Shown here piece after piece: positions 37,392 through 47,289 of a stretch of 64,000 bases of DNA. The DNA lies in NCBI RefSeq assembly GCF_001746365.1, contig NZ_MJAJ01000003.1, positions 250,251 to 314,250 on the forward strand, read 5' to 3'. Every line of letters starts with the position of its first letter. Position 1 is the first letter of the stretch. A model generated the notes under the pieces. That model had not been told where the DNA came from, searched no databases, and saw nothing but the letters and a program-made list of their open reading frames with translations. The position numbers and the translations under genes were made by a program. The stretch comes from Streptomyces sp. LUP30. Lineage in GTDB: Bacteria; Actinomycetota; Actinomycetes; Streptomycetales; Streptomycetaceae.

Positions 37392-38591
37392 GTGGAGACT
37401 CCGGGGTCGCAGTCGTCGCTGCACCGAGCCAACCTGGAGCGAGTCGTACGCGCCGTGCGCCTGGCCGGGTCCCTCACACAGGCGGAGATCGCCCGGACGA
37501 CCGGTCTGTCGGCCGCGACCGTCTCCAATATCGTGCGTGAGCTCAAGGACGGCGGCACCGTAGAGGTGACGCCCACCTCGGCCGGCGGGCGCAGGGCCCG
37601 CAGCGTCAGTCTGAGCGGTGACGCGGGCATCGTCATCGGGGTCGATTTCGGCCATACCCATCTCCGTGTCGCCGTGGGCAACCTGGCCCATCAGGTGCTC
37701 GCCGAGGAGTCCGAGCCCCTGGACGTGGATGCCTCGTCCACTCAGGGCTTCGACCGGGCGGAACAGCTGGTCAGCCGGTTGATCGAGGCCACCGGGGTGG
37801 ACCGTACGAAGGTCGCGGGAGTGGGGCTCGGCGTGCCCGGGCCGATCGATCTGGAGTCCGGCACGCTCGGCTCCTCCGCCATCCTGCCCGGCTGGATCGG
37901 CACCCGGCCCGCCGAGGAGATGAAGGGCCGGCTCGGCGTCGCCGTGCATGTGGACAACGACGCCAACCTCGGCGCCCTCGGCGAGATGGTCTGGGGCAGC
38001 GGCAGGGGGGTGCGTGATCTTGCATACATCAAGGTCGCGAGCGGTGTGGGCGCCGGTCTGGTGATCGACGGGAAGATCTACCGCGGGCCCGGTGGTACTG
38101 CGGGAGAAATCGGACATATTACACTCGATGAGTCCGGCCCTGTCTGTCGCTGCGGAAACCGGGGCTGCCTGGAGACCTTCGCGGCCGCGCGCTATGTGTT
38201 GCCGCTCCTCCAGTCCAGCCACGGCACGGATCTGACGATGGAAGGCGTCGTGCGACTGGCCAGGGACGGAGATCCGGGCTGCCGTCGGGTGATCGCCGAC
38301 GTCGGTCGACACATCGGCAGTGGAGTCGCCAATCTCTGCAACCTGCTGAACCCGAGCCGGGTGGTCCTCGGCGGCGATCTCGCCGAGGCCGGTGAGCTGG
38401 TGCTCGGTCCGATAAGGGAGTCCGTCGGCCGCTACGCGATCCCGAGTGCGGCGCGTCAACTCTCCGTTCTCCCCGGGGCACTTGGGGGGCGTGCCGAGGT
38501 GCTCGGAGCACTCGCTCTCGCACTGAGCGAGATGGGTGATTCGACCCTTTTGGACGGCACGCTGACCGCCGCCACACCTGCCTTCACTTAG
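37392..38591 (+). CDS. rok7B7: ROK-family transcriptional regulator Rok7B7
   Basis: The 399-residue protein has an N-terminal winged helix (residues about 10-70, LTQAEIARTTGLSAATVSNIV) and a ROK sugar-kinase-like domain with GVDFGHTHLRVAVG, the zinc motif CRCGNRGCLE and GGDLAEAG. In S. coelicolor Rok7B7 is encoded before xylFGH and affects xylose uptake, carbon repression and antibiotic production. The GTG at 37392 was chosen because AGGAGG is five bases upstream; an in-frame TTG at 37341 is less likely. Confidence 0.93.
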   Translation: METPGSQSSLHRANLERVVRAVRLAGSLTQAEIARTTGLSAATVSNIVRELKDGGTVEVTPTSAGGRRARSVSLSGDAGIVIGVDFGHTHLRVAVGNLAHQVLAEESEPLDVDASSTQGFDRAEQLVSRLIEATGVDRTKVAGVGLGVPGPIDLESGTLGSSAILPGWIGTRPAEEMKGRLGVAVHVDNDANLGALGEMVWGSGRGVRDLAYIKVASGVGAGLVIDGKIYRGPGGTAGEIGHITLDESGPVCRCGNRGCLETFAAARYVLPLLQSSHGTDLTMEGVVRLARDGDPGCRRVIADVGRHIGSGVANLCNLLNPSRVVLGGDLAEAGELVLGPIRESVGRYAIPSAARQLSVLPGALGGRAEVLGALALALSEMGDSTLLDGTLTAATPAFT

Positions 38592-38620
38592 AGAACGAAT
38601 GACGCCGTTGCCATCTCGTT

Positions 38621-38639
38621 AAGTATTTACTTCTTGACG
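38621..38639. promoter_or_regulatory. Operator-like repeat and -35 element before xylF
   Basis: AAGTA-TT-TACTT (38621-38632) is an AT-rich inverted repeat immediately before TTGACG (38634-38639), in the gap between rok7B7 and xylF. It is a candidate site for Rok7B7. Confidence 0.4.
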
Positions 38640-38714
38640 TCGCACGTGTGGCCGAGTTGACTTCCAGCCACCTCGGCCGCAGCGTTGCGGCCCTGTCAGG
38701 GAGGCACACCCCAA

Positions 38715-39812
38715 ATGAACGCAACGATGCGTAGAGTCGTGATCGGCGCCACCGCCGTCTCCATGGCACTGTCGATTGCCGCGTGCGGCAAGGCAGGCGA
38801 CAAGGGCAGCGACTCCGGCAGCAGCAGCTCGGGCGACAAGTCCATCGGCCTGCTGCTCCCCGACAGCGTCACCGCGCGGTACGAGAAGTTCGACAAGCCG
38901 TACTTCGACGCCAAGGTCAAGGCGCTCTGCTCCGACTGCAAGCTGGAGTACGCGAACGCCGCGGCCGACCCGGCCAAGCAGGCCCAGCAGGTCAGCAACA
39001 TGGTCACCAAGGGCGTGAAGGTCATCGTGATCTCCGCCCAGGACTCGGCCGCGATCAAGTCCTCCATCAAGTCCGCGGTGGACAAGGGCGTCAAGGTCGT
39101 CGCGTACGACCGTCTCGCCCAGGGCCCGGTCAGCGCCTACGTCTCCTTCGACAACGTCAAGGTCGGCGAGCTCCAGGGCCAGGCCCTGCTCGACGCCCTC
39201 GGCGCCAAGGCCACCCCCGCGTCGAAGGTCGTCATGATCAACGGTGACGACGCCGACCCCAACGCCGCCCAGTTCAAGGAGGGCGCGCACAAGATCCTCG
39301 ACGGCAAGGTCAACATCGCCTACGAGCAGTCCGGCCTGTGGAAGGACACCGTCGCCGCGCAGAAGATGTCCGCGGCCATCACCCAGCTGGGCGCCAAGAA
39401 CATCGCGGGCGTCTACGCCGCCAACGACGGCATGGCCGGCGGCATCGCCAACACCCTCAAGGGTGCGAAGATCAGCAACATCCCGCTGACCGGTCAGGAC
39501 GCGGAGCTCGCGGCCATCCAGCGGATCGTCGCCGGCACCCAGTCCGCCACGGTCTACAAGGCCTACAAGCCCGAGGCCGAGACCGCCGCGCAGCTCGCCG
39601 TCAACCTGCTGGAGGGCAAGGACATCAAGTCCCTGGCCACCGCCACGCTGACCAGCGGCTCCGGTGACAAGGTGCCCTCCCAGCTGCTGACCCCGGTGTC
39701 GGTCACCAAGGCCAACATCAAGGACACGGTGGTCAAGGACGGGCTGTACACCGTCGCCGACATCTGCACCCCGCAGTACGCGGCCGCCTGCAAGGCCGCC
39801 GGTCTCCAGTAG
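38715..39812 (+). CDS. xylF: Xylose-binding lipoprotein XylF
   Basis: The 365-residue binding protein has a lipoprotein signal (SIAAC; Cys about residue 24), a Ser/Gly linker and the type I periplasmic-binding fold of XylF: SIGLLLPDSVTARYEKFDKP, ISAQDSAAIKSSI, VAYDRLA, INGDDADPNAAQFKEGA, GVYAANDGMAGGI. It delivers D-xylose to XylGH. GGGAGG lies upstream of the ATG. Confidence 0.96.
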   Translation: MNATMRRVVIGATAVSMALSIAACGKAGDKGSDSGSSSSGDKSIGLLLPDSVTARYEKFDKPYFDAKVKALCSDCKLEYANAAADPAKQAQQVSNMVTKGVKVIVISAQDSAAIKSSIKSAVDKGVKVVAYDRLAQGPVSAYVSFDNVKVGELQGQALLDALGAKATPASKVVMINGDDADPNAAQFKEGAHKILDGKVNIAYEQSGLWKDTVAAQKMSAAITQLGAKNIAGVYAANDGMAGGIANTLKGAKISNIPLTGQDAELAAIQRIVAGTQSATVYKAYKPEAETAAQLAVNLLEGKDIKSLATATLTSGSGDKVPSQLLTPVSVTKANIKDTVVKDGLYTVADICTPQYAAACKAAGLQ

Positions 39813-39907
39813 CAGCCCCGGTCCCGGGGAACCCTCCGAGCCGGCCGTGAGCCGCCCTCGGTCCGCTCCTCGGGACCCGTCGACCGCCCCGCGGTCCCGC
39901 GAGACCT

Positions 39908-39958
39908 GTCCGACGCCCGCCCCACCTTCACACCCCGCTGCCGGGGCGGGCGTCGGAC
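39908..39958 (+). terminator. 16-bp stem between xylF and xylG (partial terminator or RNA stabiliser)
   Basis: GTCCGACGCCCGCCCC (39908-39923) pairs perfectly with GGGGCGGGCGTCGGAC (39943-39958) around a 19-base loop, 96 bp after the xylF stop. In binding-protein operons such stems raise the amount of the first gene's mRNA relative to the rest. Confidence 0.7.
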
Positions 39959-40110
39959 GGAACCGTTGCCAAGAGCAGCGGATTCGCGCATGTTCATCTT
40001 GTAAACCTCGTGCGTCGACGCCGCGTCACCCGCGCGTCGCGCACATCCCTCCGCGCCTGTTCTTTGCGCGCGGCATCCCCGCCGGTCAGGCGGCGAAGGA
40101 GATGGTTCAC

Positions 40111-40893
40111 GTGTCCGCTACGCCCGTGCTGGCGTTGCGCGGAGTCTCCAAGCGATTCGGTGCGGTACAGGCACTCACCGATGTCGAGCTGGAGGTTCAC
40201 GCCGGAGAAGTGGTCGCCCTGGTGGGCGACAACGGCGCAGGAAAGTCCACCCTGGTCAAGACGATCGCGGGTGTCCATCCCATCGATGAGGGCGTCATCG
40301 AGTGGGAGGGCAAGCCCGTCAGCATCACCAAGCCGCACGACGCCCAGGGACTCGGCGTCGCGACTGTCTACCAGGACCTCGCGCTGTGCGACAACCTCGA
40401 CGTGGTCGGCAACCTCTACCTCGGACGTGAGCTGCTGCACCGCGGCGTCATCGACGAGGTGACGATGGAGAAGAACGCGCGGGAGCTGCTGTCCACGCTC
40501 TCCATCCGCATCCCGAGCGTGCGCATCCCGATCGCGAGCCTCTCCGGCGGTCAGCGTCAGGTCGTCGCCATCGCCCGCGCGCTGATCGGCGACCCGAAGG
40601 TCGTCATCCTCGACGAGCCCACGGCCGCCCTGGGCGTGGAGCAGACCGCGCAGGTCCTCGACCTGGTCGAGCGGCTGCGCGAGCGCGACCTCGGCGTCAT
40701 CCTCATCAGCCACAACATGGCCGACGTCAAGGCGGTCGCCGACACGGTCGCCGTCCTGCGTCTGGGCAAGAACAACGGCTCCTTCCCCGTGAAGGACACC
40801 AGCCACGAAGAGATCATCGCCGCGATCACGGGTGCCACGGACAACGCCGTGACCCGTCGTGCGGGGCGTCGCACCGCGGAGGCGGCAAAGTGA
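40111..40893 (+). CDS. xylG: Xylose ABC transporter ATPase XylG (single-domain form)
   Basis: The 260-residue ATPase has Walker A GDNGAGKST, Q-loop VYQDLALCDNL, signature LSGGQRQV, Walker B VVILDEPTAALG and the switch His in ISHNM. E. coli XylG is a tandem-domain protein of about 510 residues; this one has a single domain and must act as a dimer, as in other actinobacterial XylFGH systems. GTG at 40111 follows AAGGAG by about eight bases. Confidence 0.93.
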   Translation: MSATPVLALRGVSKRFGAVQALTDVELEVHAGEVVALVGDNGAGKSTLVKTIAGVHPIDEGVIEWEGKPVSITKPHDAQGLGVATVYQDLALCDNLDVVGNLYLGRELLHRGVIDEVTMEKNARELLSTLSIRIPSVRIPIASLSGGQRQVVAIARALIGDPKVVILDEPTAALGVEQTAQVLDLVERLRERDLGVILISHNMADVKAVADTVAVLRLGKNNGSFPVKDTSHEEIIAAITGATDNAVTRRAGRRTAEAAK

Positions 40894-42281
40894 GCGACAC
40901 GTCGAAGCCTGTCAAGAGCGACTCCTCGGAGCCCGTGAAGGGCACGAGGACCGAGAAGGCCGCGACGGCGACCGAGGTCGGCACGACCGACGGCGTGGTC
41001 GACGGCCAGGAGACCGTGGCCCCCGCCGACGACCCGACGGCCGCGCCGGTCACCGTCGTCGACCCCCGGCTGCTGATCCGCGAGGAGGGCCTCAAGGGCT
41101 ACCTCACCGAGTTCAAGCGCAAGGTCAAGGGCGGTGAGCTCGGCCAGATCCCGGTCGTCCTCGGCCTGATCGTCATCTGGACGATCTTCCAGCTGCAGAA
41201 CGACCGCTTCCTGAGCGCCGCCAACCTCTCCAACATCAGCTACTTCCTGTCGGCCACCGGCATGCTCGCCATCGGCCTGGTGTTCGTGCTGCTGCTCGGC
41301 GAGATCGACCTGTCGGTCGGTTCCGTGAGCGGTCTGGCGTCCGCGCTGTTCGCCGTCTTCGTGACGGACCACGGCGTGAACCCATGGGTGTCGCTGGTCC
41401 TGGCGGTCCTCACCGGCATCGCCGTCGGCGCCCTGCAGGGATGGTTCTTCGCCAGGATCGGCGTACCGGCGTTCGTGGTGACCCTGGCCGGCTTCCTCGG
41501 CTGGAACGGTCTGATGCTGTGGCTGCTGGGCTCCAGCGGCACGATCAACCTGCCGTCGGACTCCGGCCCGATCCACCTGCTCGGCCAGAACTCGTTCTTC
41601 ATGGACCAGGCCATCATCGGCGCCTACATCCTGGCCGGCCTCGCGGTCGTGCTCTCCGCGGTCGGCAACTTCGGTGAGCAGCGCCGACGCCGGGCCGCCG
41701 GCGTGCCGTTCCGCGCGACCAGCGAGATCCTGCTGCGCGTGGGCCTGCTCGCGCTCGCCGCGTTCGTCTCGGCCGCCGTGCTGAACAACGCCTCCGGTGT
41801 CTCCAACGCGCTGGTGATCTTCCTGGCGGCGCTGGTGATCGTGGACTTCGTGCTGCGTCGCACCACGTACGGCCGCAAGGTGTTCGCGGTCGGCGGCGGC
41901 ATCGAGGCCGCCCGCCGTGCCGGCATCAACGTCCCGCTGGTCCGGATCACCGTGTTCGCCATCTCCGGCGGGTTCGCCGCGGTCGGCGGCATGTTCTTCG
42001 CCGGTCAGACCGCGGGCGCGTCGCTGAGCGCCGGCGGCGGCAACACCCTGATGCTCGCCATCGCGGCGGCCGTCATCGGCGGCACCAGCCTCTTCGGCGG
42101 ACGCGGCACCGTCTGGTCGGCGCTTCTGGGCATGCTCGTCATCCAGTCGATCCAGACCGGTCTTGACCTGCTCAACATGAACACCTCGATCCAGTACATG
42201 ATCACCGGTGGTGTTCTGCTCGGCGCCGTCGTCATCGACTCGGTGTCCCGCAAGAGCCAGAAGGCCGCAGGCCGCGGCTAG
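40890..42281 (+). CDS. xylH: Xylose ABC transporter permease XylH
   Basis: The 463-residue permease starts at a GTG overlapping the xylG stop (GTGA). About 75 charged, Lys/Glu/Thr-rich residues precede the membrane domain, which has about ten segments and the family motifs LLLGEIDLSVGSVSGL, TLAGFLGWNG, GGIEAARRAGINV and IGGTSLFGGRGTV. It completes the xylose importer. Confidence 0.95.
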   Translation: MSDTSKPVKSDSSEPVKGTRTEKAATATEVGTTDGVVDGQETVAPADDPTAAPVTVVDPRLLIREEGLKGYLTEFKRKVKGGELGQIPVVLGLIVIWTIFQLQNDRFLSAANLSNISYFLSATGMLAIGLVFVLLLGEIDLSVGSVSGLASALFAVFVTDHGVNPWVSLVLAVLTGIAVGALQGWFFARIGVPAFVVTLAGFLGWNGLMLWLLGSSGTINLPSDSGPIHLLGQNSFFMDQAIIGAYILAGLAVVLSAVGNFGEQRRRRAAGVPFRATSEILLRVGLLALAAFVSAAVLNNASGVSNALVIFLAALVIVDFVLRRTTYGRKVFAVGGGIEAARRAGINVPLVRITVFAISGGFAAVGGMFFAGQTAGASLSAGGGNTLMLAIAAAVIGGTSLFGGRGTVWSALLGMLVIQSIQTGLDLLNMNTSIQYMITGGVLLGAVVIDSVSRKSQKAAGRG

Positions 42282-42323
42282 ACCGTGTCCGCGGAGTAGG
42301 GCTTTCCCGCACTCGCACGACTC

Positions 42324-42357
42324 CTGTGCCCGGCATCCCGGCGGATGCCGGGCACAG
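42324..42357 (+). terminator. Terminator after xylFGH
   Basis: CTGTGCCCGGCATCC pairs with GGATGCCGGGCACAG around a four-base loop, 43 bp after the xylH stop. Confidence 0.85.
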
Positions 42358-42545
42358 TCGTGCTCCCGGCCGGGCGTCGCCGCGCCGGGCCCGGGCGCGC
42401 GGTCGTGTCATGACGAGCGCCGATCCCGGGTACGCCCGTTCGCGTGACGTATGACGCACGGGCCGGACACCGGCCGCCCGGGCGGAACATTAGACTCGAC
42501 AAGCCCGGCAACAGCTCGATCAGCTTTTACTGCAAGGAGGCACGG

Positions 42546-44480
42546 GTGCCGCTGCTGACCCGCATCAGGGGACCGCGCGATCTGGACCGGCTCAGCCTGG
42601 AGGAGCTGGACCAGCTGGCAGGGGAGATCCGGACCTTCCTCGTCGACGCCGTCTCCAAGACCGGCGGCCACCTCGGCCCCAACCTCGGCGTGGTCGAGCT
42701 CACCATCGCCCTGCACCGGGTCTTCGAGTCGCCCAAGGACAAGGTGCTGTGGGACACCGGCCACCAGTCCTACGTGCACAAGCTGCTCACGGGCCGCCAG
42801 GACTTCTCCCGGCTGAAGATGAAGGGCGGCCTCTCCGGCTACCCGTCGCAGGCGGAGTCCGAGCACGACGTCATCGAGAACAGCCACGCCTCCACGGTGC
42901 TCGGCTGGGCCGACGGCCTCGCGAAGGCCAACCAGATCCTCGACCGCGGCGACCACGTCGTCGCCGTCATCGGCGACGGGGCCCTCACCGGCGGCATGGC
43001 CTGGGAGGCGCTGAACAACATCGCCGACGGCGACCGCCCGCTGGTCATCGTCGTCAACGACAACGAGCGCTCCTACGCGCCCACCATCGGCGGCCTCGCC
43101 AACCACCTGGCGACCCTGCGCACCACGGACGGCTACGAGCGCTTCCTCGCCCGCGGCAAGGACCTCCTGGAGCGCACCCCGGTCGTCGGCAGGCCCCTCT
43201 ACGAGACCCTGCACGGCGCCAAGAAGGGCCTGAAGGACTTCATCGCCCCCCAGGGCATGTTCGAGGACCTCGGCCTGAAGTACGTCGGCCCCATCGACGG
43301 CCACGACATCGAGGCCCTGGAGTCGGCCCTGGCGCGCGCCAAGCGCTTCGGCGGCCCGGTCATCGTGCACTGCCTCACCGAGAAGGGCCGCGGCTACCAG
43401 CCCGCCCTCCAGGACGAGGCCGACCGCTTCCACGCCGTCGGCAAGATCCACCCCGACACCGGTCTGCCGATCGCCACCTCCGGCGCCGACTGGACGTCCG
43501 TCTTCGGCGAGGAGATGGTCGCGCTCGGCAAGGAGCGCGAGGACATCGTCGCGATCACCGCCGCCATGCTGCAGCCGGTGGGCCTCGACAAGTTCGCCAA
43601 GGCCTTCCCGGACCGGGTCTACGACGTCGGCATCGCCGAGCAGCACGCCGCCGTCTCCGCGGCGGGCCTGGCCACGGGCGGGGTGCACCCGGTGTTCGCG
43701 GTGTACGCCACCTTCCTCAACCGCGCCTTCGACCAGGTCCTGATGGACGTCGCCCTGCACAAGTGCGGTGTGACCTTCGTCCTGGACCGCGCCGGTGTCA
43801 CCGGCACCGACGGCGCCTCGCACAACGGCATGTGGGACATGTCGATCCTGCAGGTCGTCCCCGGCCTGAGGCTGGCCGCCCCGCGCGACGCCGACCAGGT
43901 CCGCGCCCAGCTGCGCGAGGCCGTCCAGGTCGACGACGCCCCGACCGTCGTCCGGTTCTCCAAGGGCGCCGTCGGCCCCGCCGTGCCCGCCGTGGGACGC
44001 GTCGGCGGCATGGACGTGCTGCGCGACAGCGGCACCGACACCCCCGACGTCCTCCTGGTCTCCGTGGGCGCCCTCGCCCCGATGTGCCTGGAGATCGCGA
44101 CCCTCCTCGACCGCCAGGGCATCACCACGACGGTCGTCGACCCGCGCTGGGTCAAGCCCGTCGACGAGGCCCTGGCCCCCCTCGCCGAGCGGCACCGGGT
44201 GGTCGTCACCGTCGAGGACAACTCGCGCGTGGGAGGCGTCGGCTCGACGATCGCCCAGGCCCTGCGCGACGCCGGCGTCGACGTCCCGCTGCGCGACTTC
44301 GGCATCCCGCCGCGCTTCCTCGACCACGCCTCCCGCGCGGAGGTCATGGCCGAGATCGGGCTCACCGCCCCCGACGTCGCCCGCCAGGTCACCGGACTCG
44401 TCTCCAAGCTCGACGGCCGGTACGGCCGCTACGGGAGCGCGGCCTCCGACGTCGACTCCGTGGAGCCCGCCCGCGACTGA
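42546..44480 (+). CDS. dxs: 1-deoxy-D-xylulose-5-phosphate synthase
   Basis: The 644-residue thiamine-diphosphate enzyme condenses pyruvate and glyceraldehyde 3-phosphate in the first step of the MEP isoprenoid pathway. Motifs: [31 protein letters not shown] (ThDP site), [29 protein letters not shown] and [13 protein letters not shown]. The GTG at 42546 follows AAGGAGG. A hairpin terminator follows, so it is monocistronic. Confidence 0.98.
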   Translation: MPLLTRIRGPRDLDRLSLEELDQLAGEIRTFLVDAVSKTGGHLGPNLGVVELTIALHRVFESPKDKVLWDTGHQSYVHKLLTGRQDFSRLKMKGGLSGYPSQAESEHDVIENSHASTVLGWADGLAKANQILDRGDHVVAVIGDGALTGGMAWEALNNIADGDRPLVIVVNDNERSYAPTIGGLANHLATLRTTDGYERFLARGKDLLERTPVVGRPLYETLHGAKKGLKDFIAPQGMFEDLGLKYVGPIDGHDIEALESALARAKRFGGPVIVHCLTEKGRGYQPALQDEADRFHAVGKIHPDTGLPIATSGADWTSVFGEEMVALGKEREDIVAITAAMLQPVGLDKFAKAFPDRVYDVGIAEQHAAVSAAGLATGGVHPVFAVYATFLNRAFDQVLMDVALHKCGVTFVLDRAGVTGTDGASHNGMWDMSILQVVPGLRLAAPRDADQVRAQLREAVQVDDAPTVVRFSKGAVGPAVPAVGRVGGMDVLRDSGTDTPDVLLVSVGALAPMCLEIATLLDRQGITTTVVDPRWVKPVDEALAPLAERHRVVVTVEDNSRVGGVGSTIAQALRDAGVDVPLRDFGIPPRFLDHASRAEVMAEIGLTAPDVARQVTGLVSKLDGRYGRYGSAASDVDSVEPARD

Positions 44481-44511
44481 CGCCGTCGCAGACCTGCCGA
44501 CACGCCCGGAT

Positions 44512-44552
44512 GGACCGGTTCCCACCACTGTGAAGAGTGGTGGAACCGGTCC
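44512..44552 (+). terminator. Terminator after dxs
   Basis: GGACCGGTT-CCCACCACT pairs with AGTGGTGG-AACCGGTCC around the loop GTGAAG, about 30 bp after the stop. Confidence 0.85.
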
Positions 44553-44637
44553 GTTCGCGTTAACCGGCCCGCGGCGGGGCATACGGTCTACGCCACCTCT
44601 CGATCATGTCGAGGACGACACAGCGTGGGAGGTACCC

Positions 44638-46170
44638 GTGAGCAGCACCCTCTTCCGGACGAAGAAGGTCGAGCAGTCCATCCTCGATACCGAGGAGCCA
44701 GAACACGCGCTCAAGAAGTCCTTGTCCGCGCTCGATCTGACCGTCTTCGGCGTCGGCGTCATCATCGGCACCGGGATCTTCGTCCTCACCGGCACCGTCG
44801 CCAAGAACAACGCCGGTCCCGCCGTCGCCCTGGCCTTCGTGGTGGCCGGGGTCGTCTGCGCGCTCGCCGCGCTCTGCTACGCCGAGTTCGCCTCCACGGT
44901 CCCGGTGGCGGGCTCCGCGTACACCTTCAGTTACGCCTCGCTCGGGGAACTGCCCGCCTGGATCATCGGCTGGGACCTGGTCCTGGAGTTCGCGCTCGGC
45001 ACGGCGGTGGTGGCCGTCGGCTGGTCCGGGTACATCGCCTCGCTGCTGGACAACGCGGGCTGGCACCTGCCGGCGGCGCTCAGCGGCCGGGAGGGCGCCC
45101 ACGGCTTCGGCTTCGACATCCTCGCCGCCGCGCTCGTCCTCGTGCTGACCGCCATCCTCGTGATCGGCACGAAGCTCTCCGCGCGCGTCACCTCCATCGT
45201 GGTCGCCATCAAGGTGACCGTCGTCCTCACGGTGATCGTCGCCGGCGCCTTCCTGATCCACGGCGAGAACTACCACCCGTTCATCCCCGACGCGCAGCCC
45301 GTCGACGCGGGCGGCGGCCTCAAGGCCCCGCTGATCCAGCTGATCTTCGGCTGGGCGCCGTCCAACTTCGGCGTCATGGGCATCTTCACCGCCGCCTCCG
45401 TCGTCTTCTTCGCCTTCATCGGCTTCGACGTCGTCGCCACCGCCGCCGAGGAGACCAGGAACCCACAGCGCGACATGCCCCGAGGCATCATCGGCTCGCT
45501 CATCATCTGCACGCTCCTGTACGTGGCCGTGTCGATCGTCGTCACCGGGATGGAGCACTACACCAAGCTGTCCGTGAGCGCCCCGCTGGCCGACGCCTTC
45601 AAGTCCACCGGGCACCCCTGGTTCGCGGGCTTCATCAGCTTCGGCGCCGCCGTCGGCCTGACCACGGTCTGCATGATCCTGCTCCTCGGACAGACCCGGG
45701 TCTTCTTCGCGATGAGCCGCGACGGACTGCTGCCGCGCTTCTTCTCCCACGTCCACCCGCGGTTCAGGACCCCGCACCGGCCGACGATCCTGCTCGGCGT
45801 GCTCATCGCGATCCTGGCCGGCTTCACCAGCCTGAGCGAGCTCGCCGAACTGGTGAACATCGGCACCCTGTTCGCGTTCATCGTCGTCGCGATCGGCGTG
45901 ATCCTCCTGCGCAGGTCGCGCCCCGACCTGCCGCGGTCCTTCCGCACCCCGTGGGTGCCGGTCCTGCCGATCGTTTCGGTGTGCGCCTCGCTGTGGCTGA
46001 TGCTCAACCTGCCCGCCGAGACCTGGCTGCGGTTCGGCATCTGGATGGTCATCGGATTCGCCGTGTACTTCCTGTACGGCCGCTCCCACAGCCGTCTCGC
46101 ACGCCGCCCGCAGGAGGTCTCCGCAGGGCAGGCCGGCTCCGGCGGGACCGCCCGCGACGACACCGTCTGA
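44638..46170 (+). CDS. APC-family amino-acid permease (cationic amino-acid transporter type)
   Basis: The 510-residue membrane protein has about 12-14 hydrophobic segments with the APC signature FGVGVIIGTGIFVLTG and the CAT-type motifs FFAFIGFDVVATAAEETRNPQRDMP and GQTRVFFAMSRDGLLP. It probably imports or exchanges amino acids; the substrate cannot be set. It starts at GTG behind GGGAGG. Confidence 0.92.
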   Translation: MSSTLFRTKKVEQSILDTEEPEHALKKSLSALDLTVFGVGVIIGTGIFVLTGTVAKNNAGPAVALAFVVAGVVCALAALCYAEFASTVPVAGSAYTFSYASLGELPAWIIGWDLVLEFALGTAVVAVGWSGYIASLLDNAGWHLPAALSGREGAHGFGFDILAAALVLVLTAILVIGTKLSARVTSIVVAIKVTVVLTVIVAGAFLIHGENYHPFIPDAQPVDAGGGLKAPLIQLIFGWAPSNFGVMGIFTAASVVFFAFIGFDVVATAAEETRNPQRDMPRGIIGSLIICTLLYVAVSIVVTGMEHYTKLSVSAPLADAFKSTGHPWFAGFISFGAAVGLTTVCMILLLGQTRVFFAMSRDGLLPRFFSHVHPRFRTPHRPTILLGVLIAILAGFTSLSELAELVNIGTLFAFIVVAIGVILLRRSRPDLPRSFRTPWVPVLPIVSVCASLWLMLNLPAETWLRFGIWMVIGFAVYFLYGRSHSRLARRPQEVSAGQAGSGGTARDDTV

Positions 46171-46282
46171 CGGCCCCCGAGCCGCCCTCACGGCCCTTCA
46201 GAGGGGCGGCTCGGCGGGTCGGGTCCGTCGGGTGTCCGCCGGTCCGCAGCCGGCTCGGCAGACGCCCACACAGCCGCCCACA

Positions 46283-46317
46283 CGGCCGGCCCCGCACACG
46301 GTGTGCGGGGCCGGCCG
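46283..46317. terminator. Bidirectional terminator
   Basis: A perfect 17-bp inverted repeat (CGGCCGGCCCCGCACAC and its complement) lies between the permease and the convergent NYN gene, and can serve both. Confidence 0.85.
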
Positions 46318-46352
46318 TCGGTCGTGCCGGACGCCCTGTGCGCCGTCCTGCC

Positions 46353-46724
46353 TCAGCCCCGTACCGATCGCGGCCCGGTGACGTCCGCACCGAGCTCCGT
46401 GACCCGGCGGCGCAGCTCGCGGTCGGCCGTCACGACCAGACGCGGCCGCGCTCCGGCCGCGGCGACCAGCTCCACGATGCGGTCGTCACCGCTGCCCGAC
46501 GCCGCTTCCACCCGCACGCCGGACACCGGCTCCACCCCGCGCGCCGCACCCTCGACCACGAGGACGATCTCCACCGGCCCGAAGCTCTCCGGCAGCCCCT
46601 CAGCGGCCAGCCGGTCGCGCAGCCGCTCGGCGGCCCCCCGCCGGTCCCGCCACCAGCCGTCGGGCACCGACCCGACGACGTTCGCGGCGTCCACGATCAC
46701 GAGCAGCGCCATGTTGTCGTCCAT
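46353..46724 (-). CDS. Small NYN/PIN-like (YacP-type) protein
   Basis: The 123-residue protein opens with LLVIVDAANVVGSVPDGWW and has an acidic GSGDDRIVELV and VVTADRELRRRV, the spaced aspartates of NYN/PIN-like ribonuclease domains. It is probably a small nuclease or nucleotide-binding protein; activity is not demonstrated. The ATG at 46724 lacks a clear ribosome binding site, and the internal ATG at 46712 is possible. Confidence 0.65.
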   Translation of the reverse strand: MDDNMALLVIVDAANVVGSVPDGWWRDRRGAAERLRDRLAAEGLPESFGPVEIVLVVEGAARGVEPVSGVRVEAASGSGDDRIVELVAAAGARPRLVVTADRELRRRVTELGADVTGPRSVRG

Positions 46725-47289
46725 ACGGCCACCGTCCCACGGACGGCCCTCGGACCGTGACCCGCGCGGGCGCACACCGCCCGCCCCTCAGGGATGACCG
46801 GTCGGCCGGCCCCCCCGGCCGACGCCGTGCCGGCGCCGCGCAGGGCCACCGGGACCGGGCGGTCGCAGCGGTCCAGCCCCCGACGTCGCCCCCGTACCCG
46901 TTCCCCATCCCTGTCGACCGGTGCTCCGCGGTCGCCCGCCGCGAGGCCGAGTCGGACCTCGCCCTGACCGCTTGGCAGACCATCCGGTGGCGGACGTCGC
47001 CCTCAGCAGGGGAGCGGCGCTCGTCCGGCCTCCGCGCGGCGCACGGCGTGAGCACACGAGGGGAGCGGCCGGCACGGTGGCCACAGCTCGTATGGCGGGC
47101 GGGTCGGCGGATCGGCGGGTCGGCGGTCGGTCGGGCGGGCCGGCCGTCGGGCGGGGATCGGGCGGTCGGGCGGGGATCGGGCGGTCGGGTGGCGCGCCGC
47201 GACGGGGGCCCGCCGCGCCATGCACAGAGGGCCCCCGCCCGTGAGCGGAGGCCCTCTTCAGGTGCACGACGTGCACACGGTTACTACCG
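46725..47289. other. Gene-free region with repeats
   Basis: This 565-bp region holds no supported gene. At 47146-47183 the 19-bp unit GTCGGGCGGGGATCGGGCG occurs twice in tandem, within a longer GGTCGGCGG-rich stretch (47095-47190). A terminator for fadB lies at its right end. Confidence 0.6.
47226..47258 (-). terminator. Terminator after fadB
   Basis: AGAGGGCC...GGCCCTCT with inner CGC/GCG pairing, about 30 bp downstream of the fadB stop on the minus strand. Confidence 0.65.

Noticed and set aside
47095..47190. Possible CRISPR-like repeats
   Set aside because: Units are adjacent without unique spacers and are simple GGTCGG-type repeats; no cas genes in the window.
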